Source: Jeotgalibaca arthritidis (GTDB taxonomy: Bacteria > Bacillota > Bacilli > Lactobacillales > Aerococcaceae). Taken from it: a DNA stretch of 64,000 bases. The notes beneath the pieces were generated by a model that worked only from the letters and a program-made list of their open reading frames with translations, searched no databases and had not been told where the DNA came from. The DNA is taken from contig NZ_CP049740.1 of NCBI RefSeq assembly GCF_011100465.1, positions 1,057,857 through 1,121,856 of the forward strand, read 5' to 3'. A program made the position numbers and the translations under genes. Position 1 is the stretch's first letter; the number at the start of each line of letters is the position of its first letter. Positions 7,128-16,114 of this stretch are shown in pieces.

Positions 7128-9104
7128 ATGGATGATAATTCTCAGTACCTAGATATGTTTTACGAGGAAACTGATGATAACTTGATGAAGCTAAACGATT
7201 TAGTCTTAGATTTGGAACACAATCCAACTGACTTATCCATCGTTGATGAAATTTTCCGCTCTGCCCATACATTAAAAGGAATGGCAGCGACAATGGGATT
7301 CACAACTATGACGGAAGTGACGCACAAGTTGGAAAATGTCTTTTCCTTTTTAAAAGAAAAAAATCAAGCTGCTAACGAAACAATCATTACAATTGTATTG
7401 AAGAGTTTGGATGCCTTGGCTGAAATTATGGACCGCATTCGTGCGGGAGAATCAGACTCAGGTGACTATTCTGATATTATTGCCATGTGTGACAAGGTAA
7501 CGTCAGAAGGCGCGACAGCGAACCAACCAACTGAAGCTGCAGTAGAGGCAGCCATTGTGTCAACGATGACATTAGACGACTCAGATTGGGAAGTTGCTAA
7601 AAGTGCTCAAAAGGATGGTTATAAAGCTTACACCATTGCTGTCAAAATTGAGTCAGATAGCATGATGGCGAATGCGAGAGCCTTTCTAGTGATGAGTAAG
7701 CTGGAAGAGTTCGGAGAAATTATTAAAACTGAACCATCGCCAGATGTGTTAGAAACAGATGATTTTGGACATCTATTCAAATGTCTTTATTTCTCAGAAA
7801 TTGATGAAGCAAGCATCGTTGAAACCATTAAGCAAATTAGTGAAGTAGAGACAGTAGTTATTAATAAGCTTCAAAAAGAGGAAACAACTGTTAAAAAGGA
7901 AGAGCAAAATACACAAGTCACAACGAAAAAAGCTGCTGCAAACCACCAACCTAACCATTCGATTCGGGTTGATATTGATAAGTTAGATTCCTTTATGAGC
8001 TTGGTGTCAGAATTAGTTGTTTACCGGACTCAGCTAGAGGACATTAGCCAAAAAACAGGTAACCAACAGTTAGAAGAGACATTGACTTATGTGTCTCGGA
8101 TTACCAATGAACTGCAAAGTCTTGTTCTTAATATTCGGATGCAACCGTTACAAACGGTAACCAACCGTTTCCCACGTTTAGTTCGTGACTTGAGTTCAGA
8201 TACTGGTAAGCCAATGGACTTAGTTATTGAAGGTGACGATACAGAATTGGATCGTACGATCGTATCAGAATTGGGCGAGCCATTGATTCACTTGATTCGA
8301 AATAGTGCAGACCATGGTATCGAAAATCCAGAACGACGTCTTGAGCTTGGTAAGGATGTTAGAGGGACTATTAAAATCTCTGCTTATCAAGAAGGAAACC
8401 GCGTATTAATTTCTGTTTCAGACGATGGTAAGGGATTGGATGCTGAAGCGATTAAGGCAAGTGCTGAACGTAAAGGCATTTCAACAGAAGGTTTAACAAC
8501 ACAAGAAATTCAAGAACTTATTTTCCACCCAGGCTTCTCGACTAAGCAAGAAGTAACGAAAGTTTCTGGTCGTGGTGTTGGGATGGATGTTGTTAAAACA
8601 AAGATTCAAGAACTAGGCGGTAGCATTGATATTGTCAGTGAAGCTGATAAAGGAACCATTTTCCGCTTAAGCTTGCCGTTAACCTTATCTATTATTCCAG
8701 CTCTATTAGTGAAGGTAGAAGAGCACATATTGGCTATACCGCTAAGTGTGATTAATAAAGTTGTTAGAATGGATGTAGATGCGGTTAAGCAAACGCATAA
8801 CGGTGAAATTCTAATGGCAGGTGACAAAGGTATTCCACTTATTCGTTTAGAAAAACAACTCCAGCTCGCTGACGATAATGACGAAGCTAGCCATGTCATT
8901 ATTGTAACTATTGAAGGCAAACAATATGCCTTGGCAGTTGATGCGATTGTGCGCCAGCAAGAAATTGTTATCCAAGAGCTAGGACCTGAAGTTGGACAAG
9001 ACGCACCTTATTTAGGCGCTGCTATTATGGGTGACGGAAGCATGACATTGATTCTAGATATTACAGCAATCTGTTTAGAAAGGAATCGAATGCTAAATGT
9101 CTGA
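7128..9104 (+). CDS. cheA: Chemotaxis histidine kinase CheA
   Basis: CheA is the central kinase, passing phosphate to CheY and CheB. The P1 domain carries the phospho-acceptor His47 (SAHTLKGMA). A CheY-binding P2 region follows, then P3 dimerisation helices from about residue 280. The kinase domain has an N box near 383-400 (IHLIRNSADHGIENP), the G1 motif DDGKGLD near 432 and the G2 motif GRGVGMDVV near 482. A CheW-like P5 domain completes the protein. AAAGGAGG precedes the ATG, and the end overlaps cheC by 8 nt. Confidence 0.97.
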   Translation: MDDNSQYLDMFYEETDDNLMKLNDLVLDLEHNPTDLSIVDEIFRSAHTLKGMAATMGFTTMTEVTHKLENVFSFLKEKNQAANETIITIVLKSLDALAEIMDRIRAGESDSGDYSDIIAMCDKVTSEGATANQPTEAAVEAAIVSTMTLDDSDWEVAKSAQKDGYKAYTIAVKIESDSMMANARAFLVMSKLEEFGEIIKTEPSPDVLETDDFGHLFKCLYFSEIDEASIVETIKQISEVETVVINKLQKEETTVKKEEQNTQVTTKKAAANHQPNHSIRVDIDKLDSFMSLVSELVVYRTQLEDISQKTGNQQLEETLTYVSRITNELQSLVLNIRMQPLQTVTNRFPRLVRDLSSDTGKPMDLVIEGDDTELDRTIVSELGEPLIHLIRNSADHGIENPERRLELGKDVRGTIKISAYQEGNRVLISVSDDGKGLDAEAIKASAERKGISTEGLTTQEIQELIFHPGFSTKQEVTKVSGRGVGMDVVKTKIQELGGSIDIVSEADKGTIFRLSLPLTLSIIPALLVKVEEHILAIPLSVINKVVRMDVDAVKQTHNGEILMAGDKGIPLIRLEKQLQLADDNDEASHVIIVTIEGKQYALAVDAIVRQQEIVIQELGPEVGQDAPYLGAAIMGDGSMTLILDITAICLERNRMLNV

Positions 9105-9690
9105 AAAATATACGGCTAACCAACTAGATATTTTGAAAGAAATGCTCAACATAGGTGGTGGCAACGCCGCGACTAGTCTATCAAAACTACTAGATAAAAC
9201 AGTAAATATGAGAGTTCCTGTCCTAGAAAGAATGGCTTATGAAGCAGTGTTTGAGCAAATCATGTCAGCCGATACGGTTGTTCGTGCCGTTCAAATGCAA
9301 TCAGCGGGCGATATTGAAGGAATGTTCCTGTTCGTTCTGAGTGATTTAGGCTTTAACGATATTACAAGAGAACTACTGAGAGGCTATGAGGATAAGGAAG
9401 ATTTGGCAGAATCAGCAGTTTGTGAGCTAGTCAATATCCTTGTTAATACCTTCGTACAGGCTATTTCAACCTTACTAGATTTAAAGGTACAAACAGATGT
9501 ACCATACATTATGGAGGATATGTTTGGTTCATTATTAACTAGTGCATATTTAGAAGAATTACAGTATGATGAGAACCTATGGATATTTAAAAATGAATAT
9601 TTAATCGAAGGGATTAAGTGGGAGTCCTCACTTTACTTCGTTCCTCAAAATGGTATGTTAGAAAAATTAATGACAGAGATAAAATTTTAA
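9097..9690 (+). CDS. cheC: CheY-P phosphatase CheC
   Basis: CheC dephosphorylates CheY-P and binds CheD. Two phosphatase-type helices with the E-x3-N pattern are visible: LKEMLNIGGGNAATSLSKLL near the N-terminus and ESAVCELVNILVNTFVQAI in the middle. At 197 residues it lacks the SpoA domain that distinguishes FliY, which lies downstream. The gene overlaps the end of cheA. The first motif reads EMLNIGGGN where many homologues have EIGNIGAGN; the core E and N are kept. Confidence 0.9.
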   Translation: MSEKYTANQLDILKEMLNIGGGNAATSLSKLLDKTVNMRVPVLERMAYEAVFEQIMSADTVVRAVQMQSAGDIEGMFLFVLSDLGFNDITRELLRGYEDKEDLAESAVCELVNILVNTFVQAISTLLDLKVQTDVPYIMEDMFGSLLTSAYLEELQYDENLWIFKNEYLIEGIKWESSLYFVPQNGMLEKLMTEIKF

Positions 9691-9705
9691 AGGGGTAATA
9701 TAAAA

Positions 9706-10068
9706 ATGGCGAAAAATATTTTAATTGTAGACGATGCAGCTTTCATGAGAATGAAATTGAAAGATATTTTAGAAAAAAACGGCTATAATGTTGTTGGAGA
9801 AGCTCAAAACGGCTTGGAAGCAGTTAGCCTATATAAAGAAGTAAAACCAGACCTTGTAACAATGGATATTACCATGCCAGAAATGGATGGCATTGAAGCA
9901 TTGAAAGAAATCAAAGCAGTTGACCCTGCAGCAAAAGTAATCATGTGTAGTGCTATGGGACAACAAGGTATGGTAATGGAAGCAATTAAAATGGGAGCTA
10001 TTGATTTTATCGTTAAGCCATTTGATACAGCTCGAGTAATCAAGTCACTAAGTAAAGTTAGTTTGTAA
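9706..10068 (+). CDS. cheY: Chemotaxis response regulator CheY
   Basis: This is a single receiver domain of 120 residues that carries the signal from CheA to the flagellar switch. Asp9 and Asp10 form the acidic pocket, Asp54 (TMDITMPEMDG) is the phosphorylation site, Ser82 occupies the conserved Ser/Thr position and Lys104 (IVKPF) is the conserved lysine. A ribosome site AAAGGGG lies upstream. In Bacillus-type systems CheY-P binds FliM, whose docking motif is present at 10507. Confidence 0.97.
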   Translation: MAKNILIVDDAAFMRMKLKDILEKNGYNVVGEAQNGLEAVSLYKEVKPDLVTMDITMPEMDGIEALKEIKAVDPAAKVIMCSAMGQQGMVMEAIKMGAIDFIVKPFDTARVIKSLSKVSL

Positions 10069-10081
10069 TGGAGGGGTTTAG

Positions 10082-10504
10082 TTGCAACTTGTCATTTTTT
10101 CTCTAAAAGATAAAGTTTATGCAATACGTTCTAGTGAAGTAGAGGAAATAACAGATCCTCAAAAATGGACAGACGTTCCCCAATCACCTACTTGGTTGCT
10201 AGGGTTAATTAATTTGCGAGGAAATGTTATTTCTCTTATAGATTTTGACAAATTTCTGAATAATCACCAAAACCCTATAAACGAAGAGAATTTATGCTAC
10301 AATAATACGGTAATTATTAACAGCGGCAACCGGAAAGTAGCATTCGCATTAGGAAAAGTAGAAGAAGTGATTGATATTGAAGATGATCATATTCAACTAG
10401 CAGAAGAGCAAGTCAATGATGCGATTGAAGGAGTTTTATTTAGAGACGATCAGATTGTGAATCTTATCAATTTGCCGACTTTATTTTCCAAGAATGAGGG
10501 GTAA
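10082..10504 (+). CDS. cheW: Chemotaxis adaptor CheW (second copy)
   Basis: A second single-domain CheW. It shows the classic segments FSLKDKVYAIRSSEVEEI and WLLGLINLRGNVISLIDF, and is closer to canonical CheW than the first copy. It starts with TTG at 10082, supported by GGAGGGG at 10070-10076 and the absence of another start nearby. Lying between cheY and fliM, it probably serves the same receptor-kinase arrays; whether the two copies have different roles cannot be judged. Confidence 0.93.
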   Translation: MQLVIFSLKDKVYAIRSSEVEEITDPQKWTDVPQSPTWLLGLINLRGNVISLIDFDKFLNNHQNPINEENLCYNNTVIINSGNRKVAFALGKVEEVIDIEDDHIQLAEEQVNDAIEGVLFRDDQIVNLINLPTLFSKNEG

Positions 10505-10506
10505 AC

Positions 10507-11502
10507 GTGAATCCAGTTTTATCACAAGAAGAAATTGATGCATTGATGGAAGGTATGAAGACCGGAGAAATCGATGTAGCCAAGATTGAAGAAAAAGAAC
10601 AACCTAAAGTAAAAAGCTATGATTTTAGAAGACCGGTTCGCTTATCCAAGGAATATGTGTCGACTTTAAACATGGTTTTTGAAGAATACTCAAAAATTGC
10701 TAGCAACCTATTGACGACACAGCTGCGTTCCAATGTATCTGTTGATTTAATGTCCATTGAACAAGTTAGTTTTGACGAATTTCTGCATTCGGTCCCTCAT
10801 TTCACCATGATGGGTATGTTCCATGCAGATCCTCAACCAGGTATTCAAATTGTCGAAATGAACCCACAAATTTGTTTCCAACTCGTTGAAATTTTATGTG
10901 GGAGTTCAGAAGATAATATATTTAAAGATGAAGTCACAAAAGATTATTTTACAGAAATTGAATTAGCTATTTTAGAAGATGTTATCCGCCAATTCGGAGA
11001 TGCCTTCCAACATGCATGGCGAGATATTATTCAACTTGAAGTGGGAATGGATTCTATGGAGCATAACTCACAAATGATTCAAGCTATATCTCCCAATGAA
11101 CCAGTAACCCTTGTTACCTTTACAATTGAAATGATGGGCAATACCTCATTTATGAACTTGTGTATCCCATATGTTTTCTTTGAAACATTACTGGATAAGT
11201 TGAGCCTGCGAAACTGGTTCCATTCAGGTAAAGGAACAGATTCTACAGACCATGAGCAATTAGCTAAAAACATCCAAGGTGTCCGGTTAGATTTAGAGGT
11301 TCTACTCGGAAAGACACACATTAATTTAGATAGTTTCCTACAGTTAGAAGTAGGAGACATTATTACATTAGACAAAAGAATAAATGAACCACTTCTTCTT
11401 TCGATTGAACAGGAACCGTACTATTTAGTGAAGCCGGGCGTTAGAGACGATAAGATGGCAGTAGAAGTGTTAGAGGATATAGGAGGAAATCAAGAAGAAT
11501 GA
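10507..11502 (+). CDS. fliM: Flagellar motor switch protein FliM
   Basis: FliM is a C-ring component that binds CheY-P and sets rotation direction. The N-terminal LSQEEIDALM motif is the CheY-docking peptide. The middle domain has the FliM signature YDFRRPVRLSKEYVSTL, and the C-terminal SpoA-type domain (GDIITLDKRINEPLLL) binds FliY/FliN. The start is GTG at 10507. The end overlaps the fliY start by 4 nt, so the two switch genes are translationally coupled. Confidence 0.97.
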   Translation: MNPVLSQEEIDALMEGMKTGEIDVAKIEEKEQPKVKSYDFRRPVRLSKEYVSTLNMVFEEYSKIASNLLTTQLRSNVSVDLMSIEQVSFDEFLHSVPHFTMMGMFHADPQPGIQIVEMNPQICFQLVEILCGSSEDNIFKDEVTKDYFTEIELAILEDVIRQFGDAFQHAWRDIIQLEVGMDSMEHNSQMIQAISPNEPVTLVTFTIEMMGNTSFMNLCIPYVFFETLLDKLSLRNWFHSGKGTDSTDHEQLAKNIQGVRLDLEVLLGKTHINLDSFLQLEVGDIITLDKRINEPLLLSIEQEPYYLVKPGVRDDKMAVEVLEDIGGNQEE

Positions 11503-12578
11503 GCGATTCAGCATTAACACAAGAAGAAATTGATGCAATGATGATGGGTCTAAATGCACCAGCTGATGAAGCACCAGCCAATGAAGCATTAAGCCAAATG
11601 GATAAGGATATTATTGGCGAAGTTGGAAACATCTCTATGTCTCAAGCTGCTACTACCTTATCTGAAATCTTGGGCTACAAAGTTACCATCACAACACCAC
11701 GCGTAAAAGCAACAAATATGAAAAACATCCTTGCTGCTTCATATAAACCAAAAGTTATCACATCTATTGAATTTAAAAAAGGCATCATAGGGAACAATAT
11801 GCTAATGCTAGATGTGAGTGACTCTGGTAAGATTGCTAACCTCATGATGGGCGGCGATGGACAAGTTCAATCTGAAACACTAACAGAAATTGAAATGAGT
11901 GCCGTTGCTGAAGCAATGAATCAAATGATTGGGTCAGCTTCAACAGCTATGGCAACTATGTTCAGCAGAACCGTAGATATTTTCCCACCAGATGTATCAC
12001 TTTGGGATGAGAAGAACAGCATTAACTTTGATGAAAGTAAATTAGATATTCCTGTATGTGAAATCTCATTTGAATTAGAAGTAGAATCCGTACTCAATAG
12101 TACGATTATGCAAGTGTTCACACTAGATGCAGTTCATGATATAACACGCATCATGTTGGAAGATAAAGCAACTGTTATTGAAGACGTTACCCCACCAGCA
12201 GCGCCAGTAGTTGAACAAGCACCACCAACTGCACCAGAAACAAGCGCTGTAGAAGAAGTATCCGTTACCGTTAAGAAACCAGAATTCCAACAGCTGGATA
12301 ATGCGGATCCTAAACACCGCCCAAAAAATCTAGATTTAATTATGGATGTTCCGCTTGAACTAAGCGTTATGTTAGGACAAAGTAAAAAGACCATCCGCGA
12401 TATTTTATCATTAGGGACAGGCTCAGTTGTCGAATTAGATAAGATGACAGAAGAGCCACTAAGTATTTATGTAAATGGTAAAATGATTGCTGAAGGCGAA
12501 GTTGTTGTGATTAACGAAAACTTTGGTATCAGAATTACTAATATTTTAAGCAAAGAAAACCGTTTAAATAACTTATAA
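11499..12578 (+). CDS. fliY: Flagellar motor switch phosphatase FliY
   Basis: FliY combines a CheC-like phosphatase region with a FliN-type SpoA domain in the C-ring. It starts with a CheY-docking peptide (LTQEEIDAMMMG). The CheC-like part follows (IIGEVGNISMSQAATTLSEI, and later EMSAVAEAMNQMIGSAS), then a Pro/Val/Ala-rich linker at about 225-255. The C-terminal SpoA domain contains LDLIMDVPLELSVMLGQSKK. No separate fliN is found, as expected in Firmicutes with FliY. It is the last gene before a terminator. Confidence 0.95.
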   Translation: MSDSALTQEEIDAMMMGLNAPADEAPANEALSQMDKDIIGEVGNISMSQAATTLSEILGYKVTITTPRVKATNMKNILAASYKPKVITSIEFKKGIIGNNMLMLDVSDSGKIANLMMGGDGQVQSETLTEIEMSAVAEAMNQMIGSASTAMATMFSRTVDIFPPDVSLWDEKNSINFDESKLDIPVCEISFELEVESVLNSTIMQVFTLDAVHDITRIMLEDKATVIEDVTPPAAPVVEQAPPTAPETSAVEEVSVTVKKPEFQQLDNADPKHRPKNLDLIMDVPLELSVMLGQSKKTIRDILSLGTGSVVELDKMTEEPLSIYVNGKMIAEGEVVVINENFGIRITNILSKENRLNNL

Positions 12579-12589
12579 AATAAATCAGG

Positions 12590-12628
12590 AAGGACTTGAG
12601 ATGCGAATGTGCGGCTCAAGTCCTTTTT
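12590..12628 (+). terminator. Intrinsic terminator after fliY
   Basis: Arms AAGGACTTGAG (12590-12600) and CTCAAGTCCTT (12615-12625) are fully complementary and run into a T stretch. The terminator closes the chemotaxis/switch operon. Confidence 0.92.
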
Positions 12629-12647
12629 ATATGGGCTGGTGCCGGCG

Positions 12648-12690
12648 AAACTGTCGAGTGAGCCCGAAATAAGTTCTCAGTCGACAGTTT
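12648..12690. repeat. Single degenerate hairpin of the GTCGA family
   Basis: AAACTGTCGA (12648-12657) pairs with TCGACAGTTT (12681-12690), and an inner GAGTGAG/CTCAG part extends the stem imperfectly. A leftover half-site (ATTCGACC) follows at about 12698-12705. This is a one-unit copy of the arrays at 1657-1799 and 41981-42120, again between a terminator and a promoter. Confidence 0.65.
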
Positions 12691-12748
12691 AAGCCCAATT
12701 CGACCTCTTGCACTTCACTTCCTTTTTTAATAAAATAGTGAAAGACTA

Positions 12749-12775
12749 TTAACTATTAATAAAAATAACCGATAG
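12749..12775 (+). promoter_or_regulatory. Sigma-D/FliA-type promoter of flgM
   Basis: ACCGATAG at 12768-12775 matches the sigma-D -10 element. TTAA at 12749-12752 lies at the correct 15-nt spacing but is one base off TAAA. A long leader of about 65 nt leads to flgM. FliA-dependent expression of its own anti-sigma factor is known in Bacillus. Confidence 0.65.
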
Positions 12776-12839
12776 ATAGTAAGAGCGAGGATATAAACCT
12801 CATTATGAAGCGATTTAAAATTAAAGGAGGCTCTTCAAA

Positions 12840-13133
12840 ATGAAAATCACTAATGGACATCAACATTATTTAAATAACGTTCGCAACAGTCATACACAAT
12901 CTGCTGAGAGCCAAAAGCAACCTATTCAAAAAACACAGCAACAAGACTATGTATCTGTAGAAATTTCAGATGAAGCAAAGAAATTATCTCAAGCAACATT
13001 AAGTAGTTCTGCCAACGAGAAATTAGATGCGATCAAAAAAGCAATTCAAGATGGAAACTATCACGTTTCAGCTGACAAAATTGCTTCTGGCATGATGGAT
13101 GCAATTGCTGAACAGAAAAAGGATAGAGTGTAA
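12840..13133 (+). CDS. flgM: Anti-sigma-28 factor FlgM
   Basis: FlgM binds FliA (sigma-D) until it is removed after hook completion. The 97-residue protein has a polar, disordered first half rich in Gln and His. A C-terminal family region follows: YVSVEISDEAKKLSQA, EKLDAIKKAIQDGNYHVSAD and KIASGMMDAI. A strong AAAGGAGG precedes ATG 12840. The stop overlaps the flgN start by one base. It heads the flgM-flgN-flgK-flgL unit, the usual late-gene grouping. Confidence 0.93.
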   Translation: MKITNGHQHYLNNVRNSHTQSAESQKQPIQKTQQQDYVSVEISDEAKKLSQATLSSSANEKLDAIKKAIQDGNYHVSADKIASGMMDAIAEQKKDRV

Positions 13134-13501
13134 TGACACAAGATAAAGATGGTTTGCAACTACTAGAAGACTTTATCAGCTTATTAGAAACAGAAAAAGG
13201 TATTCTAACGTCTAATAACAGTAAAGAACTAGCAGCAATCGTAGAACAAAAACAACATTTCGTAGACAGCTTACCAACAATTGATTTCAGTGGTGTAGAC
13301 CGAGAATTAGTTGAGGAAGCTGTTTTTAGAATTCGTGAACTACAAGAAACAAACCTGTTGCTGACTCAACAGAGTATGCAATTCGTTGATAATGTGATTA
13401 CGGCATTCAACGAAGGTGTTAAAAAATCAACTAAAACATACTCCAAAGAGGGGTACCACACAGGCGCTTCACAAGCAAATTTGTTGAATCAGTCGCTATA
13501 G
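13133..13501 (+). CDS. flgN: Flagellar export chaperone FlgN
   Basis: FlgN-family chaperones protect the hook-filament junction proteins FlgK and FlgL before export. The 122-residue protein is almost entirely helical (LLEDFISLLETEKGILTSNN, VEQKQHFVDSL, RELQETNLLLTQQSMQFVDN) and matches FlgN in size and pattern. Sequence conservation is low in this family, so the position between flgM and flgK is an important part of the call. ATG 13133 overlaps the flgM stop (TAATG). Confidence 0.85.
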   Translation: MTQDKDGLQLLEDFISLLETEKGILTSNNSKELAAIVEQKQHFVDSLPTIDFSGVDRELVEEAVFRIRELQETNLLLTQQSMQFVDNVITAFNEGVKKSTKTYSKEGYHTGASQANLLNQSL

Positions 13502-13511
13502 GAGGAAGACC

Positions 13512-15029
13512 ATGTCAGGATTATTTGGAACATTAAATATTGGAACAAGAGGAATGGCAGCCTCTCAAACAGCGCTGCAAACAACAAGTCACAACCTAGC
13601 TAACATGAACACAGATGGATATACACGCCAACGTGTTAATTTCGAAGCTGAAAATCCCTATCACTTAGGTGGCGTGGGACAGATTGGAACAGGTGTTAAA
13701 TTATCTGGAGTCGTTCGTGTCATCGACGACTATGTAACGAAGCAAATTCAACAAGAATCAGGTTCATACAACCGTTATGCTCAAAAATCAGAAATTTTAA
13801 GTAAACTAGAAATGATTTTTAATGAGCCATCTGAAACAGGCTTGAGTAACGGACTAAGCAAGTTCTATTCAGCTTGGAATTATCTTGGTTCGAATCCAGA
13901 ACTACCAACTGCTAAAACAATGGTTAGCCAAGAAGCTCAGAGTTTATCAGATACATTAGCCCATATGTCTAACCAAATTGAGGGTGTTCAAGCCGATACC
14001 GTTTACGCCATTCAAAAAGACGTTATGGATTTCAACAACAAAATTGAACAATTAAATACCTTAAACCAACAAATTTTTAATGTGACGGTAAAAGGTGATA
14101 CACCAAACGATTTGCTTGATCAACGTGACCGTTTAACAACCGAATTAGCAAGTATGTCAAATGTTGAATTCAGTTATGATAACTACCAACGTGTTGAAGT
14201 GAAACTAGATGGAGATAATCTGTTGAAAGGGAATGCTGTTAAGAAACTAGCAATCGTATCTGCTCATGATGGCCAAGGCAACATGATTATTACGGACGGT
14301 TCAAAAGATTCTGCAACACAAGCAGGCACACTACTCCCGGTTGGACAAGTTGTGATTGCATCTGAAGACGGTACATATAAAGAAGTCTTAGTAACAAACG
14401 GTAGTATCAAAGGCTCACAAGAAGCCCTAGAATTAGTTAACAATAAGCAAGAAGAATTAAACCGACTTGTTTATTCATTCGCTACAGCAGTTAATACCAT
14501 TCATAGTAATAACTATGACGTCAAAGGAATTCCATTCTTCTCTGAAACCAATAGTGCTAAAACACTAAAAGTAAATGAAGTTATTTTAGGTGACTCTTCA
14601 AACGTCAATGCAGGTCAATCCATTGGTGAACCGTCTGATGAACTGCCAGCCGGCGATGGATCACGTGCGACCGCAATCTCAGCATTAGCAACAGCCAAGA
14701 TTAACTATTTTGGCACGCCATTCGATGCTAAATATGATGAAACAACAATGAGCTTCGAACCACAAGCAAATGGCTCAACAACCAGCGGTGCTTACAACAA
14801 TATGGTAACAAGCATGGGTATTATGAAAGAACAAGCAGACAATATGGCTGCTAGCCAATCAGAAGTTCTGACCTTCTTAGAAAACAGACGAGGTGCAATA
14901 TCAGGTGTTTCAATGAATGAGGAAGTTGTCGACATGATGAAATTCAGTAGTGCCTTCCAAGCGAATGCGAGAATCATTTCTGTTGTTGATGAAATGCTTG
15001 ATACCTTGATTAACCGAACAGGAGTGTAA
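13512..15029 (+). CDS. flgK: Flagellar hook-associated protein 1 FlgK
   Basis: FlgK is the first hook-filament junction protein. The N-terminus has the rod/hook family motif ASQTALQTTSHNLANMNTDG. The C-terminus carries the matching helical region VSMNEEVVDMMKFSSAFQAN and ARIISVVDEMLDTLINRTGV. At 505 residues the length is normal. A GGAGGAAG ribosome site precedes ATG 13512. flgL follows 2 nt after its stop. Confidence 0.97.
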   Translation: MSGLFGTLNIGTRGMAASQTALQTTSHNLANMNTDGYTRQRVNFEAENPYHLGGVGQIGTGVKLSGVVRVIDDYVTKQIQQESGSYNRYAQKSEILSKLEMIFNEPSETGLSNGLSKFYSAWNYLGSNPELPTAKTMVSQEAQSLSDTLAHMSNQIEGVQADTVYAIQKDVMDFNNKIEQLNTLNQQIFNVTVKGDTPNDLLDQRDRLTTELASMSNVEFSYDNYQRVEVKLDGDNLLKGNAVKKLAIVSAHDGQGNMIITDGSKDSATQAGTLLPVGQVVIASEDGTYKEVLVTNGSIKGSQEALELVNNKQEELNRLVYSFATAVNTIHSNNYDVKGIPFFSETNSAKTLKVNEVILGDSSNVNAGQSIGEPSDELPAGDGSRATAISALATAKINYFGTPFDAKYDETTMSFEPQANGSTTSGAYNNMVTSMGIMKEQADNMAASQSEVLTFLENRRGAISGVSMNEEVVDMMKFSSAFQANARIISVVDEMLDTLINRTGV

Positions 15030-15031
15030 TA

Positions 15032-15931
15032 ATGCGGATAACCGATAATATGATGTCTTCGAGCTATTTAAGAAACTTATCTCGAAACCAACAAAACGTT
15101 CAAAAGTATCAAAATCAACTTTCTTCTATGAAGGAAGTATCCAAACCATCTGAAAACCCATTACTTGTTTCAGAAATCATGACCTTAAAATCAAGCATTA
15201 CTCAAAATGCCCAATACCAAACAACAATTGAAGACTCAATTAGCTGGACAGATATGCAAGATTCAGCTTTATCAAATGCTTCGAATTCATTAATGCGTAT
15301 TAAGACGCTCGTTCAGTCAGCTGCTAACGATACCATGAGTGACGAAGGACGTGCTGCAGTTAAGGCTGAGATTGAAATGGAATTGGCAACCTTTGTGGAT
15401 GCTCTAAATACAGAGTTTGGTGGCCGTCATGTGTTTGGCGGAACAGAAACGACGCACGCACCTTTTAAGATCGAATACGATGATGGTAAGATGACAGGGA
15501 TTGATTACAAGGGTAACGATCAAGATATTAATCGTGAAATTGCTTCTGGTGTCACTGTTCAACTACCAACTAATGGTATTGGTTTAGTAAATAATTCTAG
15601 CGGTGAACTTGGTAGGCTGCTATACGATATTCTAGCTGGTTTAGATGCTAATGATTCCGATGTTATGCGCGGTAGCCTAGATAAGCTCGATAACCAAATT
15701 GATAATGTGGTGAGAACACGTACAGAAATTGGTGCAGTTTCTAACCGTATGAAGTCAGCACAGGCTAGAAATGAGAGCCAAGAATTAGGACTGAAAGAAA
15801 TGTTATCGTCAAAAGAAGACATTGATTTCGCAGAAAAATATATGCAGTTCAATATGGAGTATGTAGCTTACTCAGCATCACTTCAAATGGGAACGAAAGT
15901 ATTGCAGACATCCATTTTAGACTACCTGTAA
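15032..15931 (+). CDS. flgL: Flagellar hook-associated protein 3 FlgL
   Basis: FlgL is the second junction protein and is a flagellin homologue. It begins MRITDNMMSSSYLRNLSRNQ. A flagellin-type N-terminal helix follows (QNVQKYQNQLSSMKEVSKPS), and a short central region contains FGGRHVFGGTETTHAPF. The C-terminal helix (ALQMGTKVLQTSILDYL-like, here ASLQMGTKVLQTSILDYL) is the D0 domain. The last codons form part of the terminator stem. Confidence 0.95.
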   Translation: MRITDNMMSSSYLRNLSRNQQNVQKYQNQLSSMKEVSKPSENPLLVSEIMTLKSSITQNAQYQTTIEDSISWTDMQDSALSNASNSLMRIKTLVQSAANDTMSDEGRAAVKAEIEMELATFVDALNTEFGGRHVFGGTETTHAPFKIEYDDGKMTGIDYKGNDQDINREIASGVTVQLPTNGIGLVNNSSGELGRLLYDILAGLDANDSDVMRGSLDKLDNQIDNVVRTRTEIGAVSNRMKSAQARNESQELGLKEMLSSKEDIDFAEKYMQFNMEYVAYSASLQMGTKVLQTSILDYL

Positions 15932-15947
15932 AAAGGTAGTTTTTTTA
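15921..15947 (+). terminator. Intrinsic terminator overlapping the flgL stop
   Basis: ACTACCT (15921-15927) pairs with AGGTAGT (15934-15940), followed by a run of seven T. The 5' arm is made of the last flgL codons, and the stop codon TAA lies in the loop. Confidence 0.85.
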
Positions 15948-16033
15948 TTTAGAGAGAATTATAGAATCAAAGAAAGATATAGATAAAAAATAACTTAAAA
16001 ATAATTTTTATTAAAATAATTCAATATAACCCT

Positions 16034-16059
16034 TAAACTTCATTGAATTAAACCGATAC
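16034..16059 (+). promoter_or_regulatory. Sigma-D/FliA-type promoter of the flagellin gene
   Basis: TAAA at 16034-16037 and ACCGATAC at 16052-16059 are separated by 14 nt, matching the sigma-D pattern. The region from 15948 to 16030 is very AT-rich, which may act as an upstream element. The promoter lies about 55 nt before the flagellin start. Confidence 0.82.
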
Positions 16060-16114
16060 ATAGATTAGAGGCAAGGCCTTAAATAAAAAAAATCTTATCA
16101 GGAGGAAACAAACA

